Shown here piece after piece: positions 51,766 to 61,684 of a stretch of 64,000 nt of DNA. This stretch comes from Rhizobiales bacterium GAS188 (GTDB lineage Bacteria > Pseudomonadota > Alphaproteobacteria > Rhizobiales > Beijerinckiaceae), in contig FNSS01000001.1 of NCBI GenBank assembly GCA_900104855.1, forward strand, positions 3,658,001 to 3,722,000, given 5' to 3'. Both the position numbers and the translations under genes were made by a program. The notes beneath the pieces were generated by a model that saw only the letters and a list, made by a program, of their open reading frames with translations, searched no databases and was not told the DNA's origin. Within the stretch, counting starts at the first letter, position 1; each line of letters begins with the position of its first letter.

Positions 51766-52085
51766 AAGGAGACCTCGCGCACGGGCATGGGCGTGCGCCT
51801 CGGTTCGATGTCGATGTCGCGATGCGGCGAGGCCTGCATCGCGGCGATCAGGACCTCGCCGGTGAGATCGCCCTTGAGCCGACGAAACTCTTCGGCCGAG
51901 ATGACGACCACCTCATCGCGGCCATGCACGGTCACGTGCTGCGGGCCTTCGCTGCGAACGCGGCGCACCAGCTCGCTGAATCGCGCCTTGGCGTCCTGCA
52001 GCAGCCAATGGCCCGGCCGCCGATCGCGCCTGCGACCGCGCGGTTTCGACGATTTGGGCGGGGATGATTTCGTGATTCTAGTCAT
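51762..52085 (-). CDS. Phd/YefM-type antitoxin of the PIN toxin
   Basis: A 107-residue protein. A basic N terminus (KSSKPRGRRRDRR) precedes the Phd core WLLQDAKARFSELVRRVRSE, VTVHGRDEVVVISAEEFRRL, then a toxin-binding tail. The start codon lies inside a perfect palindrome, so the transcript may be leaderless or the operator may overlap the translation start. Confidence 0.88.
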   Translation of the reverse strand: MTRITKSSPPKSSKPRGRRRDRRPGHWLLQDAKARFSELVRRVRSEGPQHVTVHGRDEVVVISAEEFRRLKGDLTGEVLIAAMQASPHRDIDIEPRRTPMPVREVSL

Positions 52086-52097
52086 GCTGACTAGAAT
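52075..52097 (-). promoter_or_regulatory. Antitoxin operator overlapping the start codon
   Basis: ATTCTAGTCA (52075-52084), spacer TGC, TGACTAGAAT (52088-52097): perfect 10-bp arms. The antitoxin ATG is at 52083-52085 on the minus strand. Confidence 0.8.
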
Positions 52098-52395
52098 ACC
52101 GCAATTGCGGCCCGAATTTCAACGGTCACGTGCGGGGCCCAAGCCCGAGCTCGTCGGAGCGGGCCTAAAAAAGCCCCACTCCGGCGGCAAGATCGAATCC
52201 GGAAGGCCGCTTTCGCTGTAAATTCCCTGTTATTAACAGCGATCGCAATGCAGCATCGCCTGTGCATCCACTCCTCCCGAACCGGTCGGGCGAACGCGCC
52301 GGACCGAGCAGCCGTCCCTCCGGCACGCTTAAACGCGAATTAACCCTACCGCAGTAGTTTCGGCTCGGAATGCCAGAACCCGGGTTTGCGACACA

Positions 52396-55263
52396 ATGCG
52401 CACGATGCGCCTCATTTCGTCCCCTCTCGACGGCCTGCCGGACGCGGCGCGCGACTTCCTGGGGCGGCGCGCGCTCGAGGTGGCGGGCATCGTGCTGGTC
52501 GCGGTCGCAGTGGCGACGGGCGTCGCCCTCGCCACCTGGTCGGTCGCCGATCCGAGCATCAATCACGCCACCAGCGGCCTGGTGCATAATCTCTTGGGTT
52601 ATCCAGGCGCGGTCGTCTCGGATGTGCTGATGCAGATGGTCGGGCTCGCAAGCTCGGCCGCCTTGATGCCCGTCCTGCTCTGGGGCATGCGGCTGTTGCG
52701 GCGGCGCGGTCTCGCCGCTCCCTGGCCACGCATCGGATTGTGGATCGCCGGCACGCTCGCGGCCGCGGGCTTTGCCAGCGCCTGCCCGACCAGCGCCCGC
52801 TGGCCCCTGCCGACCGGGCTCGGAGGGGTCGCGGGCGACGCCATTCTCGGCCTGTTCGCGACCTTCAACATGGCCCATGGCGTCGGACGCCTGATGATCG
52901 GGGGCGGCCTCGCCGTGGTCGCGATCCTGGCGCTGACGGCATCGATCTCGGTCGGAGGGGGCGCATCGACGCCGCTCGCGACGGACGAGGACGAGCCGGT
53001 CACAGGGCCCTCTCGCGGTGCCTCACGCGGGCGCCTGGACGATCTCGAGGATGCGGATGCCGAGCCCGGCCTGGCGCTGCTCTCGGCCGGCGCGCTCGCC
53101 CATGCGTTCCTCAGCGCCAAAGGCGCCATGGCGCGGCGCATGCGCGGCGTGCCCGACGCGCGGCCTGGCGTGGGCGCCGTGATGCCGCAACGCGAGCCGA
53201 GCTTCCAGCAAAGCCCACCGCCAGGGCAGACCGTGCCCCAGCCGCGTCGCGACGGCGCCTCGCGCATCCAGATCCATACGCAGCAGCCTGCCCCGGTCTC
53301 GCCCGCCGCGATGGCAGCAGCGCTCGCGCCGCGACCCTCGCCCATGGACCTGCCGGGCGCCAAGCTCGCGGCCGAGATGCTGACGCGCAAGGCGAGCCTC
53401 TTGACCCATGCGCGCCGCCTGGCGAGGGCCGTGACCGGGGGCGCCGATACGGCGCCAGGGGAGCAGGCGCCCCGCATCGAGCCGGAGCTGCCGATGGCCG
53501 AGGCGCCGTCGGCTCGTCGTGCGCCGGCGGTCGAGGAGCGAGCCGTCGAGGAACGGCCGAGGGTCGCCAAGCGAGCTGTCGTCGAGGAAGAGGACGACGA
53601 CACCGGGCCGGAAGAGGCGCCGGTGAAGAAGCGGGTCGCCAATCCCTCCGCCCCGCCCAAGACCGGCCAGCGCCTCGCCAAGGAGGCCCAGCCAAAACTG
53701 TTCGACAGCCTCTCCTATCAGCTCCCGCCGCTCATGCTGCTCTCCGAGCCGCGCCGGCATGCCGGCCCGGTGGTCAGCGAGGATGCGCTCGAGCAGAATG
53801 CCAGGCTGCTCGAAGGCGTGCTCGAGGATTTCGGCGTGCGCGGCGAAATCATGAATGTGCGCCCCGGTCCGGTCGTCACGCTCTACGAGCTGGAGCCTGC
53901 GCCCGGCACCAAATCGTCACGCGTCATCAGCCTCGCGGACGACGTGGCGCGTTCGATGAGCGCCGTCTCGGCGCGCATCGCAGTCGTCTCCGGCCGCAAC
54001 GCCATCGGCATCGAATTGCCGAACCAGCGGCGCGAGACCGTCTATCTGCGCGAGCTCCTGGCCTCCTCGGATTTCGAGAGCTCGAAATACCGGCTGCCGC
54101 TCTGCCTCGGCAAGACGATCGGCGGCGAGCCGGTGATCGCGGAACTGGCGCGCATGCCCCATCTCCTGATCGCCGGCACCACGGGCTCGGGCAAGTCCGT
54201 CGCCATCAACACCATGATCTTGTCGCTGCTCTACCGGCTGAAGCCGGAAGAGTGCCGCCTGATCATGGTCGATCCCAAGATGCTCGAGCTCTCCGTCTAT
54301 GACGGCATCCCGCATCTCCTCACCCCCGTCGTCACCGATCCCAAAAAGGCGGTGGTGGCGCTCAAATGGGCGGTGCGAGAGATGGAGGAGCGCTATAAGC
54401 GCATGTCGAAGCTCGGTGTGCGCAACATCGACGGCTACAATGCGCGCATCAACGAGGCCAAGGCCAAGGGCGAGGTCATCAACCGCACCGTGCAGACCGG
54501 CTTCGATCGCGAGACCGGCGAGGCCGTCTACGAGCAGGAGATGATGGATCTCGAGGCTCTGCCCTTCATCGTCGTCATCGTCGACGAGATGGCGGATCTG
54601 ATGATGGTCGCCGGCAAGGAGATCGAAGGCGCGGTGCAGCGCCTCGCCCAGATGGCGCGTGCCGCCGGCATCCATGTGATCCTGGCGACGCAGCGCCCCT
54701 CGGTCGACGTCATCACCGGCACCATCAAGGCGAATTTCCCGACCCGGATTTCTTTCCAGGTGACCTCGAAGATCGACAGCCGCACCATCCTCGGCGAGCA
54801 AGGCGCCGAGCAGCTCCTCGGCCAGGGCGACATGCTCTTCATGGCGGGCGGCGGGCGCATCTCGCGCGTGCACGGCCCCTTCGTCTCGGATGCCGAGGTC
54901 GAGAAGGTCGTGGCGCATCTGAAGTCGCAAGGCCGGCCCGAATATCTCGCCGACGTGCTCGCCGAGGACGAGGAGGAGGCGGAGGCCGGCGAGGACGGCG
55001 CCGTGTTCGACCAGGGCGCTTTCGGCGCGCCGTCGGGCGATGTCTACGACCAGGCCGTGGCCGTGGTGCTGCGCGACAAGAAGGCCTCGACCTCTTATAT
55101 CCAGCGCCGGCTGCAGATCGGCTATAACCGTGCCGCCTCCTTGATGGAGCGCATGGAGAAGGAAGGCATCGTCGGGCCGGCGAATCATGCGGGCAAGCGC
55201 GAGATCCTCATGGAATCCCCCGCCAGCCAGCGCGACGACGGGATGGACGAAGACGAGGAGTGA
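52396..55263 (+). CDS. ftsK: DNA translocase FtsK
   Basis: A 955-residue septal DNA pump. Four N-terminal membrane helices (to about residue 185) are followed by a long Pro/Ala/Glu-rich linker (about 200-445). The motor domain has Walker [17 protein letters not shown] near 595 and Walker [13 protein letters not shown] near 725. The gamma winged-helix domain ([37 protein letters not shown]) that reads KOPS is at the end. It coordinates chromosome dimer resolution and division. A second ATG three codons in is an alternative start. Confidence 0.96.
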   Translation: MRTMRLISSPLDGLPDAARDFLGRRALEVAGIVLVAVAVATGVALATWSVADPSINHATSGLVHNLLGYPGAVVSDVLMQMVGLASSAALMPVLLWGMRLLRRRGLAAPWPRIGLWIAGTLAAAGFASACPTSARWPLPTGLGGVAGDAILGLFATFNMAHGVGRLMIGGGLAVVAILALTASISVGGGASTPLATDEDEPVTGPSRGASRGRLDDLEDADAEPGLALLSAGALAHAFLSAKGAMARRMRGVPDARPGVGAVMPQREPSFQQSPPPGQTVPQPRRDGASRIQIHTQQPAPVSPAAMAAALAPRPSPMDLPGAKLAAEMLTRKASLLTHARRLARAVTGGADTAPGEQAPRIEPELPMAEAPSARRAPAVEERAVEERPRVAKRAVVEEEDDDTGPEEAPVKKRVANPSAPPKTGQRLAKEAQPKLFDSLSYQLPPLMLLSEPRRHAGPVVSEDALEQNARLLEGVLEDFGVRGEIMNVRPGPVVTLYELEPAPGTKSSRVISLADDVARSMSAVSARIAVVSGRNAIGIELPNQRRETVYLRELLASSDFESSKYRLPLCLGKTIGGEPVIAELARMPHLLIAGTTGSGKSVAINTMILSLLYRLKPEECRLIMVDPKMLELSVYDGIPHLLTPVVTDPKKAVVALKWAVREMEERYKRMSKLGVRNIDGYNARINEAKAKGEVINRTVQTGFDRETGEAVYEQEMMDLEALPFIVVIVDEMADLMMVAGKEIEGAVQRLAQMARAAGIHVILATQRPSVDVITGTIKANFPTRISFQVTSKIDSRTILGEQGAEQLLGQGDMLFMAGGGRISRVHGPFVSDAEVEKVVAHLKSQGRPEYLADVLAEDEEEAEAGEDGAVFDQGAFGAPSGDVYDQAVAVVLRDKKASTSYIQRRLQIGYNRAASLMERMEKEGIVGPANHAGKREILMESPASQRDDGMDEDEE

Positions 55264-55312
55264 GGCGCGCGCCCTGATCGCCGATCCCGGCCCTTTGAGG
55301 AGAGCGCAGGCC

Positions 55313-56278
55313 GTGCCCAAATCGCCTTTCGTCCCGACAGCGAGCTTTGTCCAAACAGCGAGTTTTATGGGGCTGCCGCGTTCCACGGAGCGTCCAGGGT
55401 CCAAAGCCGCCAAGGCCGCCATTGTCGGCCTGCCCTTCGATTGCGGCACCCATCCCTACCGCATCGGGGCGCGGCTTGGCCCTGCGGCCATACGCGAGCA
55501 GTCGCTGCTGCTGCGTCCCTACGACGTTCATACCGATCTCGATCCGCTCACGGCGCTCGGCGTCGTCGACATGGGCGATGCGGCGGTGCGCCCTGGCGAG
55601 GTCGAAGCGTCTTTCGCCATCATCGAGGCGGCGATCGGCGAGGTGGCCGGGAACGGCGCGGTGCCGATCTCGCTCGGCGGCGACGGCGCCATCGCCCTGC
55701 CGGAGATGCGGGCCTTGCATCGGCTGCATCCCGACCTCGTCACGGTGCATATCGACGCCCATACGGATGCCTATCCGATCGAGGGCTACAACACGGCGAC
55801 GGCCTTCGCCCGCGCCGTCGAGGAGGGGCTGGTGGAGGCGCGAAACTCCTTCCAGATCGGCATACGCGGCTCGACCATGGTGCAAGGCGTTCTCGCGCAT
55901 GGGCGAAAGCTCGGCTACAACATCATCACCATGGATGAGCTGCTGCGGCGCGGCATCGCCGAGGTCTTCGCGGCGATGCGCCAGGTGGTCGGCGACCGGC
56001 CCGTCTATCTCTCCTACGACATGGATTTCTTCGATCCCTCGGTGGCGCCCGGAGTGTGCACGCCGACTTGGGGCGGCGCATCGGCCCGCGAAGGACTGGC
56101 GGCGCTCGAGGCCTGCGGGGGCCTCGATCTCGTCGGCGTCAACGTCAACACGGTGAGCCCGCCCCATGATGTGGGCGGCATGTCGGCGCTGCTCGCCGCG
56201 ACGGTCGCGCTCGGCAGCCTCAACCTCATCGCCCGCAACCACCAGGCGGAAGCTGCGAGCCGCCATGCCGGCAATTGA
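55313..56278 (+). CDS. Arginase/agmatinase family ureohydrolase, second, with altered metal motif
   Basis: A 321-residue ureohydrolase. Ligands appear in TVHIDAHTDAYPI (Asp-x-His-x-Asp) and LSYDMDFFDPSVAP (Asp-x-Asp). The GGDH motif is SLGGDGAIALPEM, so the usual Mn-binding His is Gly. The GTG at 55313 is preferred because GAGGAG lies about 10 nt upstream. It is not closely related to the protein at 46474 by eye. It sits between ftsK and lolA, genes often adjacent in alphaproteobacteria. Likely substrates are guanidino acids or agmatine, if active. Confidence 0.85.
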   Translation: MPKSPFVPTASFVQTASFMGLPRSTERPGSKAAKAAIVGLPFDCGTHPYRIGARLGPAAIREQSLLLRPYDVHTDLDPLTALGVVDMGDAAVRPGEVEASFAIIEAAIGEVAGNGAVPISLGGDGAIALPEMRALHRLHPDLVTVHIDAHTDAYPIEGYNTATAFARAVEEGLVEARNSFQIGIRGSTMVQGVLAHGRKLGYNIITMDELLRRGIAEVFAAMRQVVGDRPVYLSYDMDFFDPSVAPGVCTPTWGGASAREGLAALEACGGLDLVGVNVNTVSPPHDVGGMSALLAATVALGSLNLIARNHQAEAASRHAGN

Positions 56279-56402
56279 GGCCGCCGTCCTTCGCACTAAG
56301 CCAATGGCCTGGGCGTGGCGGGCCAATTTTCGCCATCTCCTTGGTTTCTAAGGGCCAAGGGTTTCTGGGAACTCGGCAATCGATCTTGGCAAGGAGAGGC
56401 GA

Positions 56403-57110
56403 ATGAAGCGCGCTTGGAGAGCCGCGGCATGGATGCTCGGCATCGGCGCACTGGCGACGACGCCGCTCGCGGCGCAGTCGAGCGGGCCATTGTCGATCAC
56501 GCCTTCGCCCTCGGCTCGGCCCTCGACGGCCCGGCCCGCCATTTCGCCGGCGACACCCGCGCCCGGTGCCTCGACGGCTGTGGTTGCGCCCAGCATCGAG
56601 CAGGTGAACGCCTATCTCAACAGCCTTGTCCAGCTGACCGGCAGCTTCTCGCAGACCGGGCCCGACGGGAAGCACACAAATGGCAGGCTCTATGTGCACC
56701 GGCCCGGCCGGCTGCGCTTCGAATACGAACCGCCGAGCCAGCTCGAGATCATTGCCGACGGCAAGTCGGTCGCCTTGCGTGACAGGCGGCTGGCGACCCA
56801 GGATCTCTATTCGCTGAGCCAGACGCCGCTGAAATTCCTGGTCGCGGACCGCATCGATTTGCGCCGCGACACCACCGTTAAGCGAGCCGAGCTCAAGGGC
56901 GATTCTTATCTGGTCGTCCTCACCGACCGGTCGACCTTCGGTGGCACCTCCGAGATCGCCCTGATCTTCGACGCCAAGGTCACCGCCTTGCGCTATTGGG
57001 TGGTGACCGATCCGCAGGGCTACACCACCACCGTCAACCTCTCGAATCTCGACACCAGCAAGCGGCTCGACGACAAGCTCTTCGTCATCGACTATCAGCG
57101 GATATTGTAA
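56403..57110 (+). CDS. lolA: Outer-membrane lipoprotein carrier LolA
   Basis: A 235-residue periplasmic chaperone that moves lipoproteins from LolCDE to the outer membrane. The signal peptide (AAAWMLGIGALATTPLAAQS) and a Pro/Ser-rich linker precede the LolA beta-barrel: LNSLVQLTGSFSQTGPDGKH, GRLYVHRPGRLRFEYEPPSQ and the later SEIALIFDAKVTALRYWVVT. AAGGAGAGG precedes the ATG. The stop region overlaps the 3' end of the convergent acyltransferase gene by 26 nt. Confidence 0.92.
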   Translation: MKRAWRAAAWMLGIGALATTPLAAQSSGPLSITPSPSARPSTARPAISPATPAPGASTAVVAPSIEQVNAYLNSLVQLTGSFSQTGPDGKHTNGRLYVHRPGRLRFEYEPPSQLEIIADGKSVALRDRRLATQDLYSLSQTPLKFLVADRIDLRRDTTVKRAELKGDSYLVVLTDRSTFGGTSEIALIFDAKVTALRYWVVTDPQGYTTTVNLSNLDTSKRLDDKLFVIDYQRIL

Positions 57111-58341
57111 GGGCCTCCGCTGCGGCGTTGCGCGAGCCTTCGGTCGGGCAACGCAGGGGCTTGAGGCCTGAATGCCTGGGACTGAGGAGCTTCAGGCCGA
57201 ACAGGGGCCGCAGCCAGGCGATGCGGCGGACGATCTCGTAGGTCAGGGCGCAGCTCGCGAATGTCGCGGCGAGGATCAGCGCCGCTTCCGCCGCGGCCGG
57301 CAAGGCCCAATCACGCAGCGCATAGGCCGTGGCGATGATCGTCGTCTGATGCACGATGTAATAGGGAAACACCGCATCGGTCAGATAGCGGCGCGCTGCC
57401 GTGTCACGGGTCAGCCAGCGCCTGCCGAAGCCGAGGATGGCCAGGATCGAGACCCATTGGAAGGCCCCATAGGCGAAGCGGCTATAGAGGGTGAGCGCCT
57501 CGGGAAGCTGCACGCCCTCCTGGCGAAGCACCCGCCACAGCATGAAGGAGGCGTAGCAGATGATGGCGGCGACGAGCGCCGGCCAGCGCAGGCGCTGCGT
57601 CGCCGCCGCCACCCCCTCGTCGAGGGCGAACAGATAGCCGAAGGCGAACACCGTGCCGTAGAGCGCGTGGTTGTACCAGTCGCCGATAAGGGTGTTGGTC
57701 TGCGGAAATGACGGATAGACGAAGAGGCGAAGGGCGGCGAGCGCCAGCGCCGGCAGGAGCAGCAGGCCGACCCCCGAAAGCGCCGGAGCGAGCCTGATCT
57801 CGACGCCGCGCACCAGCCGGGGCGCGACGGCAAGCAGCAAGGCGAGGACCGCCGTATAGACGAATAGATAGACGACGAACCATAGATGGTTCCAGGTCGG
57901 CAGCATCAGGCAGCGGCCGGCCTCGCAGAATTGCGGCGCGAAGGCGAGGTAGCGCGACAGGTAGAACTGCACAAAGCTGCCCGCAAAGCCACTTTTCTCC
58001 ACCACCTGGAAATAGGATTGCGGCGGCACGATCACGAACATGCCAAACAGCAAAGGTGGCAGCAGGCGCGCCGCGCGCCCCTTGAAGAGCGCCGCGGGCG
58101 CAAGCTTGTTCGCCATGAACCTCGTCGCCGCACCCGAGACCAGGAACAGAAGCGACAGCCGCCAGGGATTGAGGGCGAGCATCAAGGGCTCGAGCGAGGG
58201 CAGGATATGGGCGCTCTTCACATGGTAGTCCCAGGGGACGAAGAGCATCCCGACATGATATAGGATCAGCAATCCGAAGGCGATGATGCGGATCCAGTCC
58301 AAATCGACGCGCCGTTCGGGTTTCGCGATTTCGTCCACCAT
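57085..58341 (-). CDS. Membrane acyltransferase (acyltransferase 3 family)
   Basis: A protein of about 418 residues with around ten membrane helices. The N terminus LDWIRIIAFGLLILYHVGML carries the family's Arg and His, and FLVSGAATRFMANK follows. AVFPYYIVHQTTIIATAYAL is the typical late helix. Members O-acylate sugars, glucans or lipids at the membrane (OpgC/OafA-like). CGGAGAC lies upstream of the chosen ATG. It is divergent from a LytTR regulator gene with start codons only 19 nt apart, so that regulator may control it. Confidence 0.9.
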   Translation of the reverse strand: MVDEIAKPERRVDLDWIRIIAFGLLILYHVGMLFVPWDYHVKSAHILPSLEPLMLALNPWRLSLLFLVSGAATRFMANKLAPAALFKGRAARLLPPLLFGMFVIVPPQSYFQVVEKSGFAGSFVQFYLSRYLAFAPQFCEAGRCLMLPTWNHLWFVVYLFVYTAVLALLLAVAPRLVRGVEIRLAPALSGVGLLLLPALALAALRLFVYPSFPQTNTLIGDWYNHALYGTVFAFGYLFALDEGVAAATQRLRWPALVAAIICYASFMLWRVLRQEGVQLPEALTLYSRFAYGAFQWVSILAILGFGRRWLTRDTAARRYLTDAVFPYYIVHQTTIIATAYALRDWALPAAAEAALILAATFASCALTYEIVRRIAWLRPLFGLKLLSPRHSGLKPLRCPTEGSRNAAAEALTISADSR

Positions 58342-58360
58342 GGTGTCTCCGGTTGCTGCA

Positions 58361-59338
58361 ATGGCCGTTTCGAAGAACTCCATCGAAATCGCCGCCGCCC
58401 CATCCGTCGAGACGACAGGGGATGATCCACCCGCGGCGGGGGATGAGCAGCAGGCACCGGTGACGAGCGGCGCGTTTCGCGGGACGAGCAGCGGTCTGTT
58501 TCTGGCCTATGGCGGTGTTGTCCTGGTAATCGCGGCATTTTGGCTCGTCAATTCCTTCTCGACTGCGCATGAGGCCGCGCGCCTCGGCGGCGCTTACGAC
58601 CTCGGCAAGCGGATGTTCTTCGAGGGCACGAGCGCCGTCGCGACGCTCATCCTGCTGCCGCTGATGCGCCGCGGCGTGGCGATGGTCCGCACCGCGACAA
58701 GCCTGCCGATGCAGGCGGCGCGTGTGGCCATAGTGGGGGTGCTGTTTTCGCTGGCGCATATCTTCGGCATGGTGGCGCTGCGCAAGCTCGCCTATGGGGC
58801 CATGGGCGCCGCCTATGATTTCCACCTTGCCGCCGAGTTGCCCTACGAATTCCGCAAGGACATCCTCTCGGCGCTGCTGATCGGCCTGCCCTTCTGGTTC
58901 CTCGACCGGCCAGCCACGGCCGGCCAGGCGCCGAGCGATGCGGCAGTGCCTCGCAATTCCACCAAAGCGGGCGAGGACCGGAGCCCGCATCTGTGGCTGC
59001 GCGACGGCGCGACCAGCATCCGCATCGACGCCCGCGACATCGTCTGGGTGGCGTCGGCAGGCAATTATGTCGAGTTCTCGCTTGCCGCGAAGCGCCATCT
59101 CATCCGCGGGACGCTGGCCGGCGAGGAGGCCCGGCTCCTGCCCTTCGGCCTGGTGCGCGTGCACCGGACACGGCTCGCCAATCTCAATCATGTGGTCGCG
59201 GTCGAACCGCGCCCCTCCGGCGATTTCGCGCTGCGCATGGATACGGGCGAGGTCCTCATCGGCAGCCGCCGCTACAAGGATAGGGTGGCGGGGCTGAGGG
59301 CGGCCGCGACCGGATCCGAGGCGCCCCAAGCCGGCTGA
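58361..59338 (+). CDS. Membrane-anchored LytTR family transcriptional regulator
   Basis: A protein of about 325 residues. Four hydrophobic segments (about residues 47-65, 87-105, 117-138, 158-175) form an N-terminal membrane domain; a C-terminal LytTR DNA-binding domain (about 215-315) begins LWLRDGATSIRIDARDIVWV and contains ASAGNYVEFSL and VRVHRTRLANLNHVVAVEP. This is a one-component regulator sensing at the membrane. The start is uncertain because the promoter would overlap the divergent gene. Its likely target is the acyltransferase. Confidence 0.85.
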   Translation: MAVSKNSIEIAAAPSVETTGDDPPAAGDEQQAPVTSGAFRGTSSGLFLAYGGVVLVIAAFWLVNSFSTAHEAARLGGAYDLGKRMFFEGTSAVATLILLPLMRRGVAMVRTATSLPMQAARVAIVGVLFSLAHIFGMVALRKLAYGAMGAAYDFHLAAELPYEFRKDILSALLIGLPFWFLDRPATAGQAPSDAAVPRNSTKAGEDRSPHLWLRDGATSIRIDARDIVWVASAGNYVEFSLAAKRHLIRGTLAGEEARLLPFGLVRVHRTRLANLNHVVAVEPRPSGDFALRMDTGEVLIGSRRYKDRVAGLRAAATGSEAPQAG

Positions 59339-59496
59339 GCTAACACTGCGGCCTACGCACCTTGCCAACCTGAATCTGCAAGCCAGGGTCGAATGCAACC
59401 GCCTTGCTGGCCTCGACCACTGCCGGATAGGCTCAAGACATCATGAGCCAGCGGCCGCGACTCTCGACGGCGGCGCACAGCCAGAAAGGAAGAGCT

Positions 59497-60733
59497 ATGC
59501 CGGGGGAATGCTTTTCAGGTGGACGCGGGGGGATCGAGCGCCGGGCGGTGTTGGGGGGAGCGGTCGCGGTGGCCGCGACCGCGGTGTTTCCGGCGGCAGC
59601 GCAGCAGGGGTCGACGGCGGGCGGCGGCGATCTCTTTGCCTATGTCGGCAGCTATACCTCGGCCTCGAAGGGCCATGGGGAGGGCATTGCCCTCCTGCGC
59701 GTGGAGCCCCGCAGCGGCGCGCTGACACCGGTCAAGACCTTTCCGGGCGCGAGCCCACCTGGTTCGCTTTCGATCCGCAACGCCGCTTCCTCTACGTCGC
59801 GAATGAGATCGACGACTTCAATGGCGGCAAGGCGGGCAGCGTCACGGCGTTTCGGGTCGACCGCGCTACCGGCGAGCTCACTCAGATCAACGCCGTGAGC
59901 TCCGAGGGCCAGGGCCTGCGCATTGCAGCGTGCATCCGTCCGGCCGTTTCGTCTTCGTCGCCAATTACGGCGGCGGCAACGTCGCCGTGCTGCCGGTGCA
60001 GGAGAATGGCGGGCTCGGCGCCGCGGTCGATGTGCAAGGCGATCAGGGCCCGCCTGGCGCCGGTCGCGCCGCCGAGGGGCCGACCGGCAATTTCTCGATC
60101 AGCGACCATGACGGTCCGCATGCGCATATGGTTGCCACCGATCCGAGCGGGCGTTTCCTGATCGCCAACGATCTCGGGCTCGACCGGACTTTCGTCTGGC
60201 GGATCGATGCTCAGACCGGAAAGCTGACGCCGAATGATCCGCCCTTCGTGCCGGCCGCCTCAGCCGGCGCCGGCCCGCGCCACTTCGCGTTCCATCCGAA
60301 CGGGCGCGTCTTCTACAACCTCTACGAGGAAGCCTCGCAGCTCGCGGTCTATGACTGGAATTCGCAGAACGGCGCGCTCGCTCTCAAGCAGAAGACGACG
60401 ACCTTGCCCGGCTATGCCGGCACGAACTTCACCTCGGAAATCGTCATTTCACCGAATGGCCGCTTCATCTATGTGGCGAACCGGCTGCACAACTCGATCG
60501 GCATTTTCTCGGTCGCGGCGGATGGGCAAGTGCGCTGGCGCGGCGAGGAATGGACGCGCGGCGATTATCCCCGCAACATCGCGCTCGATCCCGGCTGACG
60601 CTTCCTCTATGCCTGCAACCATCGCAGCGACAATGTGACCGTCTTCCGCGTGAATGCCGCGACCGGCGCGCTTGCCTTCGCGAACCAGTATGTGCCGGTC
60701 GGAAGCCCGGCGATCATTGCGTTCTCGAGGTGA
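59497..60733 (+). pseudogene. Lactonase family (YbhE-like) gene with two frameshifts and a nonsense codon
   Basis: The start (MPGECFSGGRGGIERRAV) has AAAGGAAGAG upstream and a twin-arginine-like signal. The seven-bladed propeller of 6-phosphogluconolactonase-type lactonases is readable only across three frames. A base is missing near 59752 (before the PTWFAFDPQRRF segment) and near 59911 (before HPSGRFVFVANYGGG). Then TGA at 60596-60598 interrupts ALDPG/RFLYACNHRSDN; the frame goes on to a stop at 60731-60733. It is a decaying gene unless these are sequencing errors. Confidence 0.85.
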
Positions 60734-60970
60734 ATGCCCAGGCGATGTCGGTTTGACGAACACCGCCGGGTTTCGGGGATAATCCGGCAACGAGCCCCGC
60801 AGGGGATGGCGGCGCTCCAAAAGGCTTGGTCTGCCGCGGGCGCCTGGTTGCGATGGCCCGGCTCAGCCGCTAGAGAAGCGGCGCATTTGCCGACCGGAAG
60901 GTCGGCGCTCACCCGTTGAAGCCAAGTTCCTGCAAGCCAAGTTCCTGGAAGCCAGATCCTGAGACGCTCC

Positions 60971-61585
60971 TTGTCATCCTCCGAGCAACACCCGGCGCCG
61001 CGGGTCATCGATCGCGTCACGAAAGCCATCTCGCCCTGGGTCCGCGTCGAGACCGTGACGGCGATCATGCCAGGCGCATCGGAGCCCGAAATCTATCATG
61101 CCTTGGCACAGGCCGATTATGTGCATGTCTTGTGCCTGCATGTCAGCGGCAATCTCGTGGTCGTGCGCCAGTACCGCCCGATCCTGGATCAGTGGACGGT
61201 CGAGCTTCCGGGCGGGTTGCGCGATGAGGGCGAGTCCCCGGCCGACACGGCCAGGCGCGAGGTCGAGGAGGAAACGGGGCTCACGGTGAAGTCCCTCATC
61301 CCGCTCATGGAGAATTTCGCCGATATCGGACGCTTGACCAACAAGGCGTTCGGCTTCTTTGCGGTCGTCGACGGCAAGCCCGGCTCGGCCGAAATCGGCG
61401 TCGAAGCGAGCCTCGTCCCCTGCGATCGGATCGGCGCGATGGCGGCTGACGGCACGCTCGCCGTCCCGGCCCATATCGGGCTTCTCTATCTTGCCGGACG
61501 CCATGAGGGCGTTCGCCGCATCTGCGTCGAGCTCGGCCTCGGCGAGCCTCCCTGGATGCTTATCGATCGCGCCGCCTCGCCGTAG
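60971..61585 (+). CDS. Nudix hydrolase
   Basis: A 204-residue protein with a complete Nudix box, GLRDEGESPADTARREVEEE followed by TGL, fitting G-x5-E-x7-R-E-x2-E-E-x-G. WVRVETVTAIMPG and ADYVHVLCLHVSGNLVVVRQ precede it. Such enzymes cleave nucleoside diphosphate-linked compounds, for example ADP-ribose or GDP-mannose. The start is a TTG; no strong ribosome site or nearby ATG was found. No pathway partner is adjacent. Confidence 0.9.
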   Translation: MSSSEQHPAPRVIDRVTKAISPWVRVETVTAIMPGASEPEIYHALAQADYVHVLCLHVSGNLVVVRQYRPILDQWTVELPGGLRDEGESPADTARREVEEETGLTVKSLIPLMENFADIGRLTNKAFGFFAVVDGKPGSAEIGVEASLVPCDRIGAMAADGTLAVPAHIGLLYLAGRHEGVRRICVELGLGEPPWMLIDRAASP

Positions 61586-61684
61586 AAGCGGATTGCCGCC
61601 AAACCGCCTCCTCCAACGGTCATTAGAACTTCCTCCAATAGCTGCGTGTGAAGGAGGCGCCGCGCCGCCGCCTTGCACGCAATT

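Noticed and set aside
53917-55449. Long minus-strand open frame opposite ftsK
   Set aside because: It is antisense to the conserved motor domain of FtsK and has no recognisable domain.
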